From Tethya wilhelma (taxonomy: Eukaryota > Porifera > Demospongiae > Tethyida > Tethyidae): DNA of 64,000 nt. Position 1 is the stretch's first letter. The number at the start of each line of letters is the position of its first letter. The stretch lies in assembly GCA_964030475.1 (NCBI GenBank), contig CAXIPT010000001.1, positions 786,229-850,228 on the forward strand, in the 5' to 3' direction. Positions 47,901-60,600 of the stretch are shown one piece after another. The notes below the pieces were generated by a model that saw nothing but the letters and a program-made list of their open reading frames with translations, made no database searches and had not been told where the DNA came from. The translations under genes were made by a program, and so were the position numbers.

Positions 47901-49017
47901 TTAGCCACAACCCAGCTGGTGGTAATGGATTGGCAAAACTTCTTCGTGCACTGTCTCAGCTCAAGCATTTACGAGCACTTGACTTGTCTTTCAGCTGTGC
48001 CGATATTGAAGCTTTGGCTTACTTAATTTCACAATCTTCTAGTCTGAAAATGTTAAGGATTGGTGACGAGAACACATCTGATTCATCTGAAATCACAAAA
48101 TTGATGCTGAAGACTGTATTAGCACCCTCATCACTGATGTATGCATTTTTTACACATTTGAAGTCTTGGACCACTTTTCCATCGCTGGAAGGAAACAACT
48201 TAGTTTTTCTTGGTCTAGGTAGGTGTGGTCTAAATTCAACCTCATTTGATCAACTTGCAGACCTTATCCCCTGTTTGACTAACTTGAAGGAGCTTGATAT
48301 CAGTTTTAACCCAGTAGGCGATGGTGGCCTTGTGAAACTTGTTCGTACATTGGCTAGTATGAAGTGTTTAAAAAAACTTGACGTATCAGAAACTGACATT
48401 GGTTGTGCTGACATTGAAGAATTGTCTGGTTTGATATCACCACCTTCCAGTTTAGCAATGCTCATAATTGGTGACCAGGACATGTCATGTGAAACTACGA
48501 AGATAATGTTGAAAACTGTATTCTCACCATCATCACTAAAGGAGCTGATCTTTACCAATGTTCCTTTTGTGAAAAAAACTTTGCAGACAGCTGAGACTAT
48601 CAGTTTGCTCAAAGAAAATCCCAACCTTATTTCATTACAATTGGCTAATGTAACCTCGGATTTGTCCACTGCAGTTGCTGCAGCACTCTGTAAGAATTGT
48701 CATCTGAAGTGCTTAACAATGGGTATGTCTCTGTCCCAGACTTTCCCTTCTATTATGAGTATGGCATACATTCCCACCTTCTTGTATAGGTACAGTTATG
48801 TAGTCAAAACTAAGTTACCCATTGATGGCTGTAATGATGTATCTTCATTGGTGGAGCTGCTCCATGATAATCAAACTTTGGAAACCTTGGATTTAGTGGA
48901 CTATCAACTCACTACAGATCAGATTCTCACTCTTAACAGTGCTCTCCAATCAAACTGCTCTCTGAAATCATTCAATGTTTGCGATAACACAAAATCAAAA
49001 CTAAATTATCCTGATTT
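44902..49017 (+). CDS. NLR-type receptor: Death domain, NACHT ATPase, leucine-rich repeats (3' end missing)
   Basis: Exon 1 44902-45122 and exon 2 45514-45635 together encode a Death-fold domain (IAEQLQLTRPEIQAIKTEFP, then after the intron ALQKWQEKFGLMATYRALIT and AGRGDYAVAVCKVL). Exon 3 starts at 45705. The 69-nt stretch between exons 2 and 3 is open in frame and could be retained. NACHT follows: CVYIHGAPGVGKSTCVGELC (Walker A), GILFVLDGFDELPL (Walker B) and CTVLVTSRPSA (sensor 1), then helical domains. From about 47350 there are at least four long leucine-rich repeats of the RCGLNSTAFDQLADLIPLMT type. The frame reaches the N at 49018 and a half MITE, so the true C-terminus is lost. Bona fide NLRs with Death/CARD plus NACHT plus LRR are known from sponges and act as intracellular sensors. 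Confidence 0.92.
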
Positions 49018-49018
49018 N

Positions 49019-49109
49019 GCCGAAATTGAGACATGTCTTGTTCCAATACTTTTTACCACACTGCCCATTCCTACACTACTTATTTTTTTGAAATTTTTTA
49101 TACTTGTAA
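49019..49109. mobile_element. Half MITE of the GGAATGGGCAGTGCGG family
   Basis: GCCGAAATTGAGACATGTCT...CCCATTCCTACACTACTTAT...TTATACTTGT is the right arm only, cut by the N at 49018. Confidence 0.75.
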
Positions 49110-49404
49110 ATGTTTAAGAGGGAAGGTTGAAAATGAGAATAATTCTAGCTGCATAAAAATTGTTCATGCTGGAATGATAATTTTTATAGCTAGCCATGAT
49201 CAGACCTCTGGGAGTGATATATTTCAATCATGCCATCATAATGCTATGAATATGAAACAGTTATTCATGTATGGAGAAATTCATGTTAACAGTGTTGTGA
49301 TAAATTACTCATGCATGTCATGTGACAGGTCAAACACATACATGTGAACAAATCGATTTGAAACATAATAATATTTTAGCCGACGCTGTTTGTTAGCAGT
49401 CACA
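49110..49404. other. Spacer before SIAE copy 2
   Basis: AT-rich. No gene was seen. Confidence 0.5.
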
Positions 49405-51695
49405 ATGAGAAGCATTCTACTGAAGATTGCAGTCGTGTTTCTTGGGACATGTAAGCTGTGCATAGTTTACTTAAAGTGTGTGTTAGTGATATTCCTTCTG
49501 CAGGTTTCACTGTGAGTGATGCACAGCAGAGCGATGCTTTCAGGTTTGCTACCATCTATGGAGATCACATGGTACTCCAGCAGTCCGGAGACCCTGACAT
49601 GAACAAGGCCAACATCTGGGGCTACGTGAAAGATTGTGAACCTGTGACTGTTATGTTTGATGAAAAGACACTCCATGCCACAATCACACAAGGTAGAATA
49701 ACATGCCTGTCTTCAGTTTTAACACATAATCATACTAGCTAATACATGGCATTATAGCCAAGCCATAGCTATATGACACACCAACACGCATGCATACATG
49801 TAGAAGGTGATACATGCACATGGCATGCCACACTGCCAGCCACAGCAGCAGTGACAGATGTGCCACCCAAAGTATACACCATCACTGCCACCTCCAAGAA
49901 ATATGGCAGCGTCAGTCTCAAAGATGTCCTATTTGGAGACGTGTGGGTGTGCAGTGGACAGAGCAACATGGCTCTCACTGTTTCAAAAGTATATTCCTTG
50001 ACTTAGCTGGTTACTTTGCTAACCAGCTAGTACTCATTCTCACATACACAGACATACAATGCAACTGAAGAAGCTGCTTTGGCTGCTAAATATCCAAACA
50101 TTCGAGTGTTTACCGCTGCTCTCAATTCATCAACAACTCCATTAACTGAGCTGACTAGTATTGCACAAGTGTGGACTAGAGCTAGCCCTAGTGAGTAAAG
50201 CAATAAATATGGACATAAACATTTAGATTCATTCTGCTTTCAGCTAGCATACCAGGGTTCTCTGCTACTTGTTGGTACTTTGGAAGGAATCTCTATGATG
50301 ATCTCAAGTACCCCATTGGTAGGCATCCATAACTAAATGATCACCATAATCGTTCTCACACTATCTCTTGTTGTTCCACATGCAGGCCTTGTAGCTTCTG
50401 ACTGGGGAGGAACACCTGTGGAGGCCTGGTCCTCTCCTGATGCTCTTGCCAAGTGCAATATTACATCGAAATTTAATCCTGTTCATCACAACCACAAACA
50501 AGGGTAAATATTTCTGTGACCATTTTTTCAAAATTAATCATAATGTGCTTCATTCATAGTATTGAATTGTACATGTGCTGACTTTCAGAGAGATTACAAT
50601 GACAAAGACACAGCCTGCTCTAGAGGTGACTGGTCCAGCAACACATTCTGTCCTCTGGAATGCCATGATCTTTCCTCTCCTCAATATGACCATCAAGGGA
50701 GCCGTCTGGTACCAGGGAGAAGCTAATTCCCGTTAGTAGCTATTATTACCCATGCTATAGCTATATACTGCTGAAAATTTAATCATAAATGGTTCAAATT
50801 TTACTTCAGGTGCACCAGACAGTTACCATTGTACCTTCCCTGCCATGATTGATGACTGGAGAGAGAAGTGGAACACACACACCATGAAACAGACAGAGCC
50901 TCTCATGGGATTTGGCTTTGTACAGGTAAATAGTTAGGCACCAGTATACAGATAACCATGCATGATATTTAAGTTGATTATTTATGGTAAGCTTATAATC
51001 ATCTCTACTTCATTGTTCATATAGCTTGCTGCAGACCTCAAGGACAATACAACTGTTGGTGGGTTTCCAGTGATCCGATGGGCTCAAACTGCCAACTATG
51101 GTTATGTTCCTAACAATCGTTTGAAGAACGTCTTCATGGCTGTTGCTATGGACCTTGGTGATCCTGACTCACCCAATGGAAGTGTCCATCCTCGGGACAA
51201 ACAAGACGTAGGATTCAGGCTCGCTTTGAGTGCTAGAGCAGTAGTGTACACTGAAAAGATTGTTGACTATCAAGGACCAGTACCAGTGGCTGCTGATATG
51301 AAAAAGTAAATCTCTTTTGTAAAAAAACAAACAAAAAAAGTCTATAAACAATAATATTATTGTTTTAATAATAATATTTCAGGACAATGGGTTCTATTGA
51401 AGTGACTGTCACATTCCGGGTCTTGGGTACACTGGTGCTCCGATACCCTTATGGGTTTGAAGTGAGCTGCAGCTCAAAAGGAGCCGAGCCACAATGGCTG
51501 GAGGGGACAGCCATGAGCTCTGATGTACAGACTATCAAAGTGGGCTTCCCTAACTGTCCAAGTGGAACTACTCCAGAAATGATCCGCTACTGTTGGCGCA
51601 CTGATCCTTGCACATTCAAGATGTGTCCAGTCTACGCCACAGGCATGAATATTGAACTACCTGCTGCACCATTCGTATATAGACTGAATGGTTAA
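49405..51695 (+). CDS. SIAE: Sialate O-acetylesterase, copy 2 (complete)
   Basis: Ten exons: 49405-49450, 49504-49692, 49804-49988, 50052-50190, 50244-50318, 50386-50503, 50589-50731, 50810-50925, 51025-51305 and 51383-51695. They encode 534 residues plus stop, about the usual SIAE length (vertebrate about 520). The signal peptide is MRSILLKIAVVFLGTCFT. Catalytic landmarks: DVWVCSGQSNMALTV (nucleophile Ser), GLVASDWGGTPVEAW, KGAVWYQGEAN and SVHPRDKQDVGFRLALSARA (His of the triad). The Cys-rich C-terminal domain (CWRTDPCTFKMCPVYATG) corresponds to the vertebrate Cys-rich tail. Intron positions equal those of copy 1 at 30384. The variable loop after SSPDALAKC differs greatly between the copies, which is where substrate preference might have diverged. 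Confidence 0.95.
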
Positions 51696-52069
51696 CTTTC
51701 ATGGTTTTGTGAGACACTTATGAACAAACTTGTTTTTGTTGAGTTAACTATTAAAATTGAGTTTGCCAGATATACAGTGTTATTCTCCATTTCAGACATT
51801 GCATGAATACCTACGTTATGCATGTGGGATGAGATATGAATTCCCAAGCTCACTTTTGTAAAATTAATTTGCAATTGATTCAATCTGATTCAGTTTCCAT
51901 GGTGTATAGTGCAGTCATGATAATTTAATTGTAGTGCTACATGCCAGGTAGTAACTCATGTAGAAATACAAGTATATAGGTTAAAGTACAAATGACAGCT
52001 AGACAAGAGGCCTAGGTCCTGTATAACTTAATAATTCCTCCTAGCTTATCTCTTTGGTTACAAGTGACC
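51696..52069. other. Spacer between SIAE copy 2 and the M35-like gene
   Basis: No coding exon was seen. Short 3' untranslated and promoter sequence is presumed. Confidence 0.5.
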
Positions 52070-54050
52070 ATGGAAAACCTCCATGGTTCTAGTACTGTGT
52101 TGAAGGCTCTCTGTGCATTGATGATGATGATGATGTGGAGGGAAGGCATAGCCTCATCATGTGATGTTGATCAACTCAAGGCTGAAGTTTTAACCATCAG
52201 TCAAAATGACTTTAAAGTCACGTAAGTCAGTCTCTTTCGTCTAAAGGGCTCTATTACATGTATCCATGTTATTCAGTATAGATAAAGCATACTTACATCC
52301 CTTCATTTGTGTCTGTTCAATATTACGCTATCTCAAATTTCTCTCAGTTTTAAGATCACTAATGTGGGTACAAAGGGAGTCTGTATGCTGAAGTGGAACA
52401 CTATGTTGGATGAGACATTCTGGCCAGCTGCCACTGCAGTGTTTCTTGATGGAGACTTACAGGAGTACTCATCACCAGTCATCCCACTTCGACAGAACAT
52501 ACAGGACTCAGACTATGCGTTCATCAGTAAGTCTGTCGGTATTCCATTGACATAGAACATAGCCGTTATTTCCATGTTGTGGTTGTACTTTGAATATTGC
52601 GGTCTATAGATGTGGGGACTGCAGCAGCTGTAACTATCACAAGAGACCTTTCAGAAGTGTTCTCATTTGAAGACAGTAGGAAATATCTTCTACAGATTGA
52701 AACCAGACCACAGGTATAACATCATATCAGTATTAGTCATCTATAATATAGCTGTATACACCTATAGCTGCTTGACAACATGCAAGCCGTAGTCTGCATG
52801 CATGATCATGTCACTGTGGTAGTATTAAAGTTTTTTTTAATTTGCAGGACTGCTACACAGCCAGAAGGGATACTGAATGCTTGGCAAAGTCTATTGATTC
52901 ACAAAGTCCATTAAAATATGGTTCACCTGAGAAAGCTACACAGGTATTGGTACAGCTAGTCTAGTTATATGTGAAGCATGTACAGGTGGATAGTGAGTGT
53001 AAAAGATTCTGGCTGTAGATATCCCAGCTCTATGCATGTACCAGCTATATAGGTATAGCCATGAACCATGGCCCATCACAGTATATATATTTGTTGAATG
53101 CCATTACTGCCATAACTTGGCTTTCAATTGAGTAGGAAGTGATGGCTATTTGTTTCAGTAAAGTCAGTCTTGAGTAGTGGAAGGAAAGCCTATAATTTAT
53201 ACTCACTGAAATACGTTCACTGATATTATGTATCTTTATTGATTCACTATACTTTGAAACACATTAGGATTCTGAATTTATTGCCCAAGCTACTAAGACT
53301 GCTTCAACACAAACCTTCTCCGAGTGGCTTCAGATCAACACACCACAGCAGCAGAACATTGACAGCACGGTCGTCGCATTTGGAACGAAGAAAGATGTCA
53401 ATTCCCTGTTCAATGAGCTCATCATTGCACACAACGATGCTCACACTTATCTGGAACTAGGCAGTGGCTACCTCAAGCCATACAAGGAAAGCCATCTTCC
53501 GATGTATGAGAAGTGGTTTGGCTCTTACTCTAAAGATAGCTACAACTATGTCCGTGACAACATGAAGGAGAGTTACAAGGAAACCAATGCACCACACGTG
53601 TACAACTTCCTGCCTTCTTCAATGTGCAAAGACTCGTGGATTGGTTTTGTGGACACTGTGCTTCTTGGAAAGAAGCAGCATGTCATCAATCTTTGTTCGG
53701 GGTTCTTTCTTCCCACATTGAAAGAGTCAGGACGAGCACTGTCTCTTGTTCGTGAGATGATTCGAGACTCAACAGCTACTCAGGACAAGATTATTAGAGG
53801 GTTTGATTGCTATGGTGCTGCCAGGTGCAAGGAGCTGGCTAAGAGCAAGCCAAATCTGGTGATTGAAGCAGCTCAGAGCTATGCCTTGTTTTCTTATGAT
53901 GTTTACCTGAGTACAAGGAGCAGTTCTACCTCTCAACAAAGCCACCCTCAGCAGATAGTTTCTACTTCACCTCAGTCTGGAGGCACATCTTTACTCAAGG
54001 CACTCTATCAGAGCTTTCGACGTGGCTGGAAGGAGCAAAGTAAGGGATAG
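52070..54050 (+). CDS. Secreted M35 (deuterolysin / peptidyl-Lys metalloendopeptidase)-like protein, zinc site lost
   Basis: Five phase-consistent exons (52070-52221, 52348-52526, 52610-52713, 52848-52943, 53268-54050) encode 437 residues. The N-terminal stretch TVLKALCALMMMMMWREGIA is a signal peptide. An Ig-like N-terminal domain (FKITNVGTKGVCMLKWNTML) precedes a C-terminal domain aligned by eye with fungal/bacterial M35 enzymes: YEKWFGSYSKDSYNYVRDNM, INLCSGFF, SLVREMIRDST, FDCYGAARCKELAKSKPNL and IEAAQSYALF. The family's HExxH zinc motif is here REMIR, so both His are Arg, and the GTxD ligand region is altered. Cys pairs of the fold are kept. Proteolysis by the family mechanism is therefore unlikely. 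A binding or decoy role is inference. A 31-bp tandem repeat spans the stop codon. Confidence 0.75.
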
Positions 54051-54081
54051 TCGTGGCTGGAAGGAGCAAAGTAAGGGATAG
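54021..54081. repeat. Tandem 31-32-bp repeat over the M35-like stop codon
   Basis: CGTGGCTGGAAGGAGCAAAG followed by TAAGGGATAGT occurs twice in a row. The first copy encodes the C-terminus and stop, the second lies in the 3' untranslated region. Confidence 0.85.
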
Positions 54082-54561
54082 TTGGACACTCAGCAATTAA
54101 AAAATACTCAGTAAACTGTTTAGCTTTGCTAGATGTAGCATGATTGTAGTTGAGGCTTTGTCATGACACTGTACTTGTTGAATGTGCCACGTGTAACCAT
54201 AGCAACACGTGGAGATGGGGCGCACGCGCGATAAGCAGAAGACCAGGCCTGAGAATGGCTTTACATGTCATTGTGTGGCTCATTCACAGTGATTGTAGAA
54301 AACCTAAGGTGTTAGAGTTATAGCGTTGATATCTAGCTAAAAGTAGCAACGCTGAGTGCTACACAATTGCTTAGCGCTTCTAGTTCTATACGTGCGTAGC
54401 TAGCTGGGATGGCGTCATTAGCAACTAGCGTCTATCTCCTTGACACTCAACATTCATGCTTGGATACACACTGAGCTTCAGAGAAGATAATTTTGGGCTT
54501 TTTTCATTGGTGTAATCATTCTTCTTTCTTTATTGCTCAATCTTCATTCGTCGTTTCAAGA
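54082..54561. promoter_or_regulatory. Spacer and likely promoter of the forkhead gene
   Basis: No exon was seen. A GC-richer patch (GGGGCGCACGCGCGATAAGC, about 54217) lies 340 bp upstream of the start codon. Confidence 0.4.
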
Positions 54562-56472
54562 ATGTCGTTCAGCCGATCGCGAACCACGTTTCGCCAGCCA
54601 GCGGTTGTAAAGAGCGGGAATGATTCCATTCAGTACCAAAAGCCAAACTGCTCTTACAACTGCCTTGTTGGAATGGCACTGATGGCCAGTAAAACAGGAA
54701 AGTTGCCAGTGAATACCATCTACCTTTTCCTTGAGTAAGTGTTTGTGTTTCTGCACATACGCCAGAAAGTGGGTGGGGCTGAACAGCTGACGTGCGTGCG
54801 GTACAGCTGATCTAATTAGGATGCTAGTGAATCTCATTAACACTTATTAATTGCAGAAGGACCTTTCCTTACTTCAAGTACTTGGCTCCCAAAGGTTGGA
54901 AGGTAAGTAATGCTGTTGATAGTGAGTTGAAGTTGGCTACTAACAAATGAATGTACAGTGAGCTAGTTACCTCGGGTATTTATAACAAAATTCATAAACT
55001 AAAGTGTAGTCTGATGTACCCATAGATATTGACCTATTCCGGCATGACCTAACAATATCCTAGTCAGAAAACATAATGTCAAGGGATCTGTGTGGTATAG
55101 GCATTGAATAAATAAGGTGAATGGTATGATAAGAACCTTAAAGCATCAAAGTAAATGTACTGATAATAGTGGGGTGATCGAGATCAATTAATCAGTAGTC
55201 AGATGGTAAATATGATAAGTAAATTGTATCCAATTGTGCAAATGATTACAAGCTGATGGGCAAACAAACATAATATTATAATATAAACAAACATGCATTA
55301 GCTAAAGTGGTCATAATAGAGTGTATCAACAAAAGAACAATAACTTATTAGATTGCTCTATCTTGGTATTATGCATGTGTCAAATACACACATTATTGTT
55401 GTTTTTTATGATTGTGTATACAGAACTCTGTCAGACACAGCCTCTCTTTGAGCAACTGTTTTCGTAAGATTCCCAAACTGAATGAGAATGGATGGATGTT
55501 GAAGAAGGGCAGCAACTGGGAGATAGACCCTCTCAAGAGAGACTCGTTGGAGAAAGAAATCCAACAATTCCTCAATGAATATCTCGGATCACAGCAATGG
55601 GCACTTGTGCAAAATGGTATTATAATTAATTTTCTAAAAAAAGTATGTTTACAAGTATCTGGTTGATGCATAGTACTATCCTATTTTCAGAACCAAACCA
55701 TGGATCATTCAGGCTTACAGAGCACCTACAAACGCCACCAACAACTAGTGATGTTGGTCCCAGCTTTGTGCTCACAACAGGACAGAGGCTGACATATGGA
55801 CAGCTTCAGATGATCATTCAACAGCTTCCTGCTCCAATTCTCTCGATGAGTCAGCCCCTGCACATCACTGTACAGGAGCAGAAACAAGATGGACCTTCAT
55901 CATCACACCACAATCAAGCAGCACCATCATCATCACCCACCGCACATGTGGAGCAGTTTCCATGTGACCTTCAAGATATGTCGGGAGGGCTATTCAAATG
56001 CTACGGTGACTTTAAATTGGATGACTATATGGACATTGGTGAGGTTCCCACACACTCACATGACCACGGAGCACCCACCCAACCCAATACCCACCTAGAG
56101 TCCAGTCCAGGTGGAGGAGATCTCACTATGCTGTTGGAGAGTGTGAATGCTGCCATTGAAAGAGAGTATGGCAATAAACAAACACACAATGCAACACTGG
56201 ATGAAGTTATAGCTGCCATCAATGCTGTTGAGAGCAAAGAGTCACACCCAGTCCTCATCCAGAGTGGATCACCATCTTGTGGTGAACCAGAGAGGGCACT
56301 AGTTGACCAACAGATGTGTGCTAGTACTTTATTATCAACTACTGGTGGTCCTTTATTCAGTGTTAGAGACCAGGGGCTCTTACTGAGGGAGCTTAAACAA
56401 GAGTCAAGATTGTTGAATATTGACTTGTATTCTTACATGAATGGAGCAATAAAGAATGTGTTTAAAGCATAG
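54562..56472 (+). CDS. FOXN-like: Forkhead-box transcription factor, FoxN1/4-like
   Basis: Four exons (54562-54734, 54857-54902, 55424-55616, 55691-56472) encode 397 residues. The forkhead domain occupies about residues 26-125: PNCSYNCLVGMALMASKTGK, LPVNTIYLFLE, TFPYFKYLAPKGWK (recognition-helix lead), NSVRHSLSLSNCFRKIP (helix 3) and WMLKKGSNWEIDPLKRDSLE (wing). APKGWKNSVRH, the long wing and the GSNWEIDP type end resemble FoxN1/FoxN4 (APDGWKNSVRH, GCLWALNP). Asn and His in NSVRHSLSL, which contact DNA bases, are kept. The rest is low-complexity (His, Ser, Pro, Gln) with acidic patches, likely activation sequence. Introns split the domain at conserved-looking positions. Two overlapping ATGs are not seen. 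Start MSFSRSRTTFRQ is the first in frame. Confidence 0.9.
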
Positions 56473-57217
56473 TAAATGAAGTTAATTCATTTAAAAGCAT
56501 ATCAAATTAAAATAACATGACAACAGAACGATAACAACATGATAGTGATGAGGAGAAAAATCACAACAGTTATACAGTCATTATAATATCGTATCCATTA
56601 AAATGTACATATGAATTGAGGGAAACAATACATAAGACAAACAATAAACATCTGTGATAATACTATTACAAAGAAGTTCTTTGTTCATGTGGATCACAAT
56701 CAAATTATTTATTATTACTCCCTTGTTCCTCGACTGAAAGCTTGGTTCCAGCTACATTCATTATAATTATAATCATTGATTAATATATTAATTTCAGCAA
56801 CCAGCAAAAGTGAGCCTATATACCGTATAGCACAAAAATTTGGTGGATTTTAATATTGGCGGATTGGCAGTTTTGGTAAGAATCGCCAATATTAAATCCA
56901 CCAAACAGTCATTTTTGTGCATGCACATACGAAATACATGTATTGCTTCGAGTGCTAACATCAAATTAAATCCGGCAATCGTGAAATTTTTGACAATCCA
57001 CCAAATTTTATTCCCACCAATATTTTGTGCTATACAGTATAACTAATGACTGACTAAAAACTCTTGTCACTGACTTTCAACCTGTTATGCACCAAGCAGA
57101 TGTGTTTTAAGTTCTATATGCAACCTACTCTGAATGGAAAAATGATCTGACAGTATTAAATTTTGATTGGTTGATTTTGATTGGTTGAAAATCATATGAC
57201 AGGAAATAATAATCATA
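56473..57217. other. Spacer between convergent genes
   Basis: No gene was seen. It contains a MITE at 56820-57040. Confidence 0.55.
56820..57040. mobile_element. MITE with ATACCGTATAGCACAAAAATTTGGTGG ends
   Basis: The left end ACCGTATAGCACAAAAATTT is mirrored by the right AATATTTTGTGCTATACAGT with a few mismatches. An additional internal hairpin is built from TTTGGTGGATTTTAATATTGGC and its complement. Confidence 0.7.
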
Positions 57218-57522
57218 TTAATAATCATTACCATTTTTTTCAGTATATTTCAGGAGTATTTCAGTAAAGTACCCAGGTACTTTGGATTTAAAGGAGCCAC
57301 AGACAGTACATCGTTCTGCATTTCTTCCTGGACTCAATTCCACTTTACACCATTTGGTGTAAAGCTGGACTAACTGATTGCCTTCGATTGCCTTTGAAAG
57401 TCCATCTCCCACAATATCTACAACAGAGTAAATTTAAATCATTAAAGATTGACAAAAAATGCATTCTAAAAGTGCACACACACACACACANNNNNNNNNN
57501 NNNNNNNNNNNNNNNNNNNNNN

Positions 57523-57616
<94 letters not shown>

Positions 57617-60600
57617 ACTCTAACAATTATCTTACTGTCACAGCGAAAATTCACCAGACTGGCAAGACACCGAAAGTAAGCTTCAACATATCCATTCTCA
57701 ATCTCATTGTCAGTTTTAGCCTTCAAGAAACCCATCAGGATTTCTCCAGTGAGTTTATTTAGGAGTTTTTTGACACACTCTTTGAGGCCTTCTGCAAAAG
57801 CTGTACATTCACCATCGAGCTGTTTTTTCAGAGCTACCTCACTGATATTCCTTTCACTAACTGCAGCACAAGTAAAATAATATTAATAATTAAAATTTGT
57901 ATATAGTCTAGCCTTCTTTTGATCAAATTAACTTTTGCTGATGAAGCTCATCAAAAATTTTAATAAGCTTATCAGTGCTACCCATAATTTAACGTGTACA
58001 TGAAAAAATTGCTTTCAGCTTACTAAGCTGTTGTCAGCAACTTACACTGCACAAAAATATCACTGAACAGATTCAGCACAGCAATCCGGGAATCGGGAGG
58101 ATATCCATAATCTATATTAGCAATCGGTCGAGGATCCGTAGTTGTTTCCAACAACTTATAGAGCAACTCAAGTAGATAACTCAACTTCAAGTCTTTCACT
58201 AAAAGGAATTCATGTGTGCATGGATAAGAACATCTGACATCATTTGTGCCGTTGAATTGTAATTATTATAAATGAGCATTCCCGAGTCATAATTATAATG
58301 TCGAATTTCACATGCAGATACACCATCAAAAAAATACACCTTACATGGCATCAGAATGAGTACAAAATAGCATCTACCCTATATTCCAGAACGAAAGACC
58401 TTAGACCGAAATGTTAATCAATATCTTTAGCGATTAATTAACTCACATGTACTTTCATTAGGAGTGAGTAGGTATCTCCATCGTGTTACCCACAGCCTCC
58501 GCAGATCAGAAAAATGCTCAAAGATACTCAAGACTGGTACAGGCCCACCTACATATATACATTATCATACGTACGGTAGTACGTATAGTAGGAATGGGCC
58601 AACTGTCCCATAGACACAATACAAAATGTTGGTCACCATAAAAATCTAGTCAAACAAAATCAAACTTTCAAAGTTGCTCAGAGGCTCTCACTAACAGATT
58701 ACCAACTGCTTGCAAGGCTTGAAACTCACAAAAAGTTTCCTCAGCACTCGTAGAGAGCGCTAGTGGGAAGCCACCATAGTGCCATTTTTGTTCCTCTAAC
58801 CGAGGGGCCCGCAACGGCACAAAATTCTGTACGAGATTTCAAAATTTAATGATTTCTGATTGATTTCCCTGATTTCAGTTTGATTTCTGAGATTTCAGTT
58901 TGATTTCTGAGATTTCAGTTTGATTCTTGATTTCTGTATTTTAGGTGATTTCTATCTGTGATTTTGACTGTTTTCGGGTGATTTCTATGATTTCTAGACT
59001 ATTATAGTAGATTTCTTGTGATTTCTAGCAAATTTCCTGTGACTGTTACTGGTGTCTGCCACAGCTAAAATTGTTTCTGATGAATTGACATAGCCTCATG
59101 CATTTATAACTATATCTTTCCACTTCTAGGTAAGCCCCTATAGCTACAAAATACAAACTTTCATAACTCGAAAGATTTACTAATACAAAATAGATAGGCC
59201 CAGCTAATTAACACAAGTTCTCATTGATTCGAGGGTAGTTACTACCAGCAACCGTCAGTATATTATTTATCCATGGCAAAAAATTTGGCTTCCTCTCCAC
59301 AGCATCGCTATTCTTGTACAGTACACAAAACTGAGCTTGAATCAAAAGTTACCGACTTGAAGCAGCGATACCAGGCCGGACTCACACGACAGTGCAGAGT
59401 ATAGATGTCCACATGTCAATGAATGCTCTTAATGATCAAATTTTTGTTCTTGACTATGATTTCTGAGGCTTGAGGACTCACCAGCTCGAAGAGAGCCTCG
59501 AAGAGAGCAAGCCAGAGCGAGAAACTTCAAGCTCACATGGTTTCCGTGTGACATAAATAGGCGGAGATAGGGGCGTGTCTACATCTTTCCAGGTTGATTT
59601 CTCTTGATTTCACTGCGATTTCTCTGTGATTTCTATTGATTTCTTGTGATTTCTGGGCAAAGCGTACGAGATTTCCAGCGTTGCGGGCCCCTCGCCTCTA
59701 ACTTACGTACTTACGTACTTCCTAACTGACTTACTTGAAAAGCATTTCCAGAGAACCAGAATGTGTTGAGCCAACTTTGACAGCACAAAGTAAGTTCTTT
59801 TCATAGGTACTACATTCCTTGATACTCGTTTTCATCACAAATAAGCCTAAACAAAAACTAGAAAGCTTTGAAACTGAGAGTATAAATTCATGTACTTCAA
59901 TGTAGCCATCTTTTTGTAGAGTTCAAAGGTCATTATCCACGTGGCATTATTATGCGCATGCGCATTAGCCTCCTCCATTTAATGTAGTGCTGCTACTCAA
60001 GCTTTTTGTAAAGACTAACCAGTCTCTAATAGTTTGACTTTCCACACTGTAGTGTTGAAAAAAAATGAATGAACAAGTAGTAAAAATTTCAAAAAAATAA
60101 GTAGTGTAGGAATGGGCAGTGCGGTAAAAAGTATTGGAACAAGGCATGTCTCAATTTCGGCACATGACTACTTCATTTTTATATCCAACTCTTGGCTAAC
60201 AGTCCAGTTTAAGTTACCTGTCTGTTATAGTTTGCTCCACTGCTTAGCCTACTAATTAGTAGGAATTTGAACCAACACAGTAATAAGCTACTGCACTATT
60301 GTAATATTATAATTGTACAGATCGTTGCATTTACGACACTTAGCGGGATCCTTATGAGGGATCAACTGACAAGAATAAAAATGAAGTAGTCATGTGCCGA
60401 AATTGAGACATGCCTTGTTCCAATACTTTTTACCGCACTGCCCATTCCTACACTACTTATTTTTTTGAAATTTTTACTACTTGTATAATAGAGTGCAGGT
60501 CACATAAACAACGGGCAAGGTCAGTCAGTGTATGATCAAAATTTGTCCAATGTTTCCACAACTAACACCACTACCGTACTATGTTTACATCTACCATATT

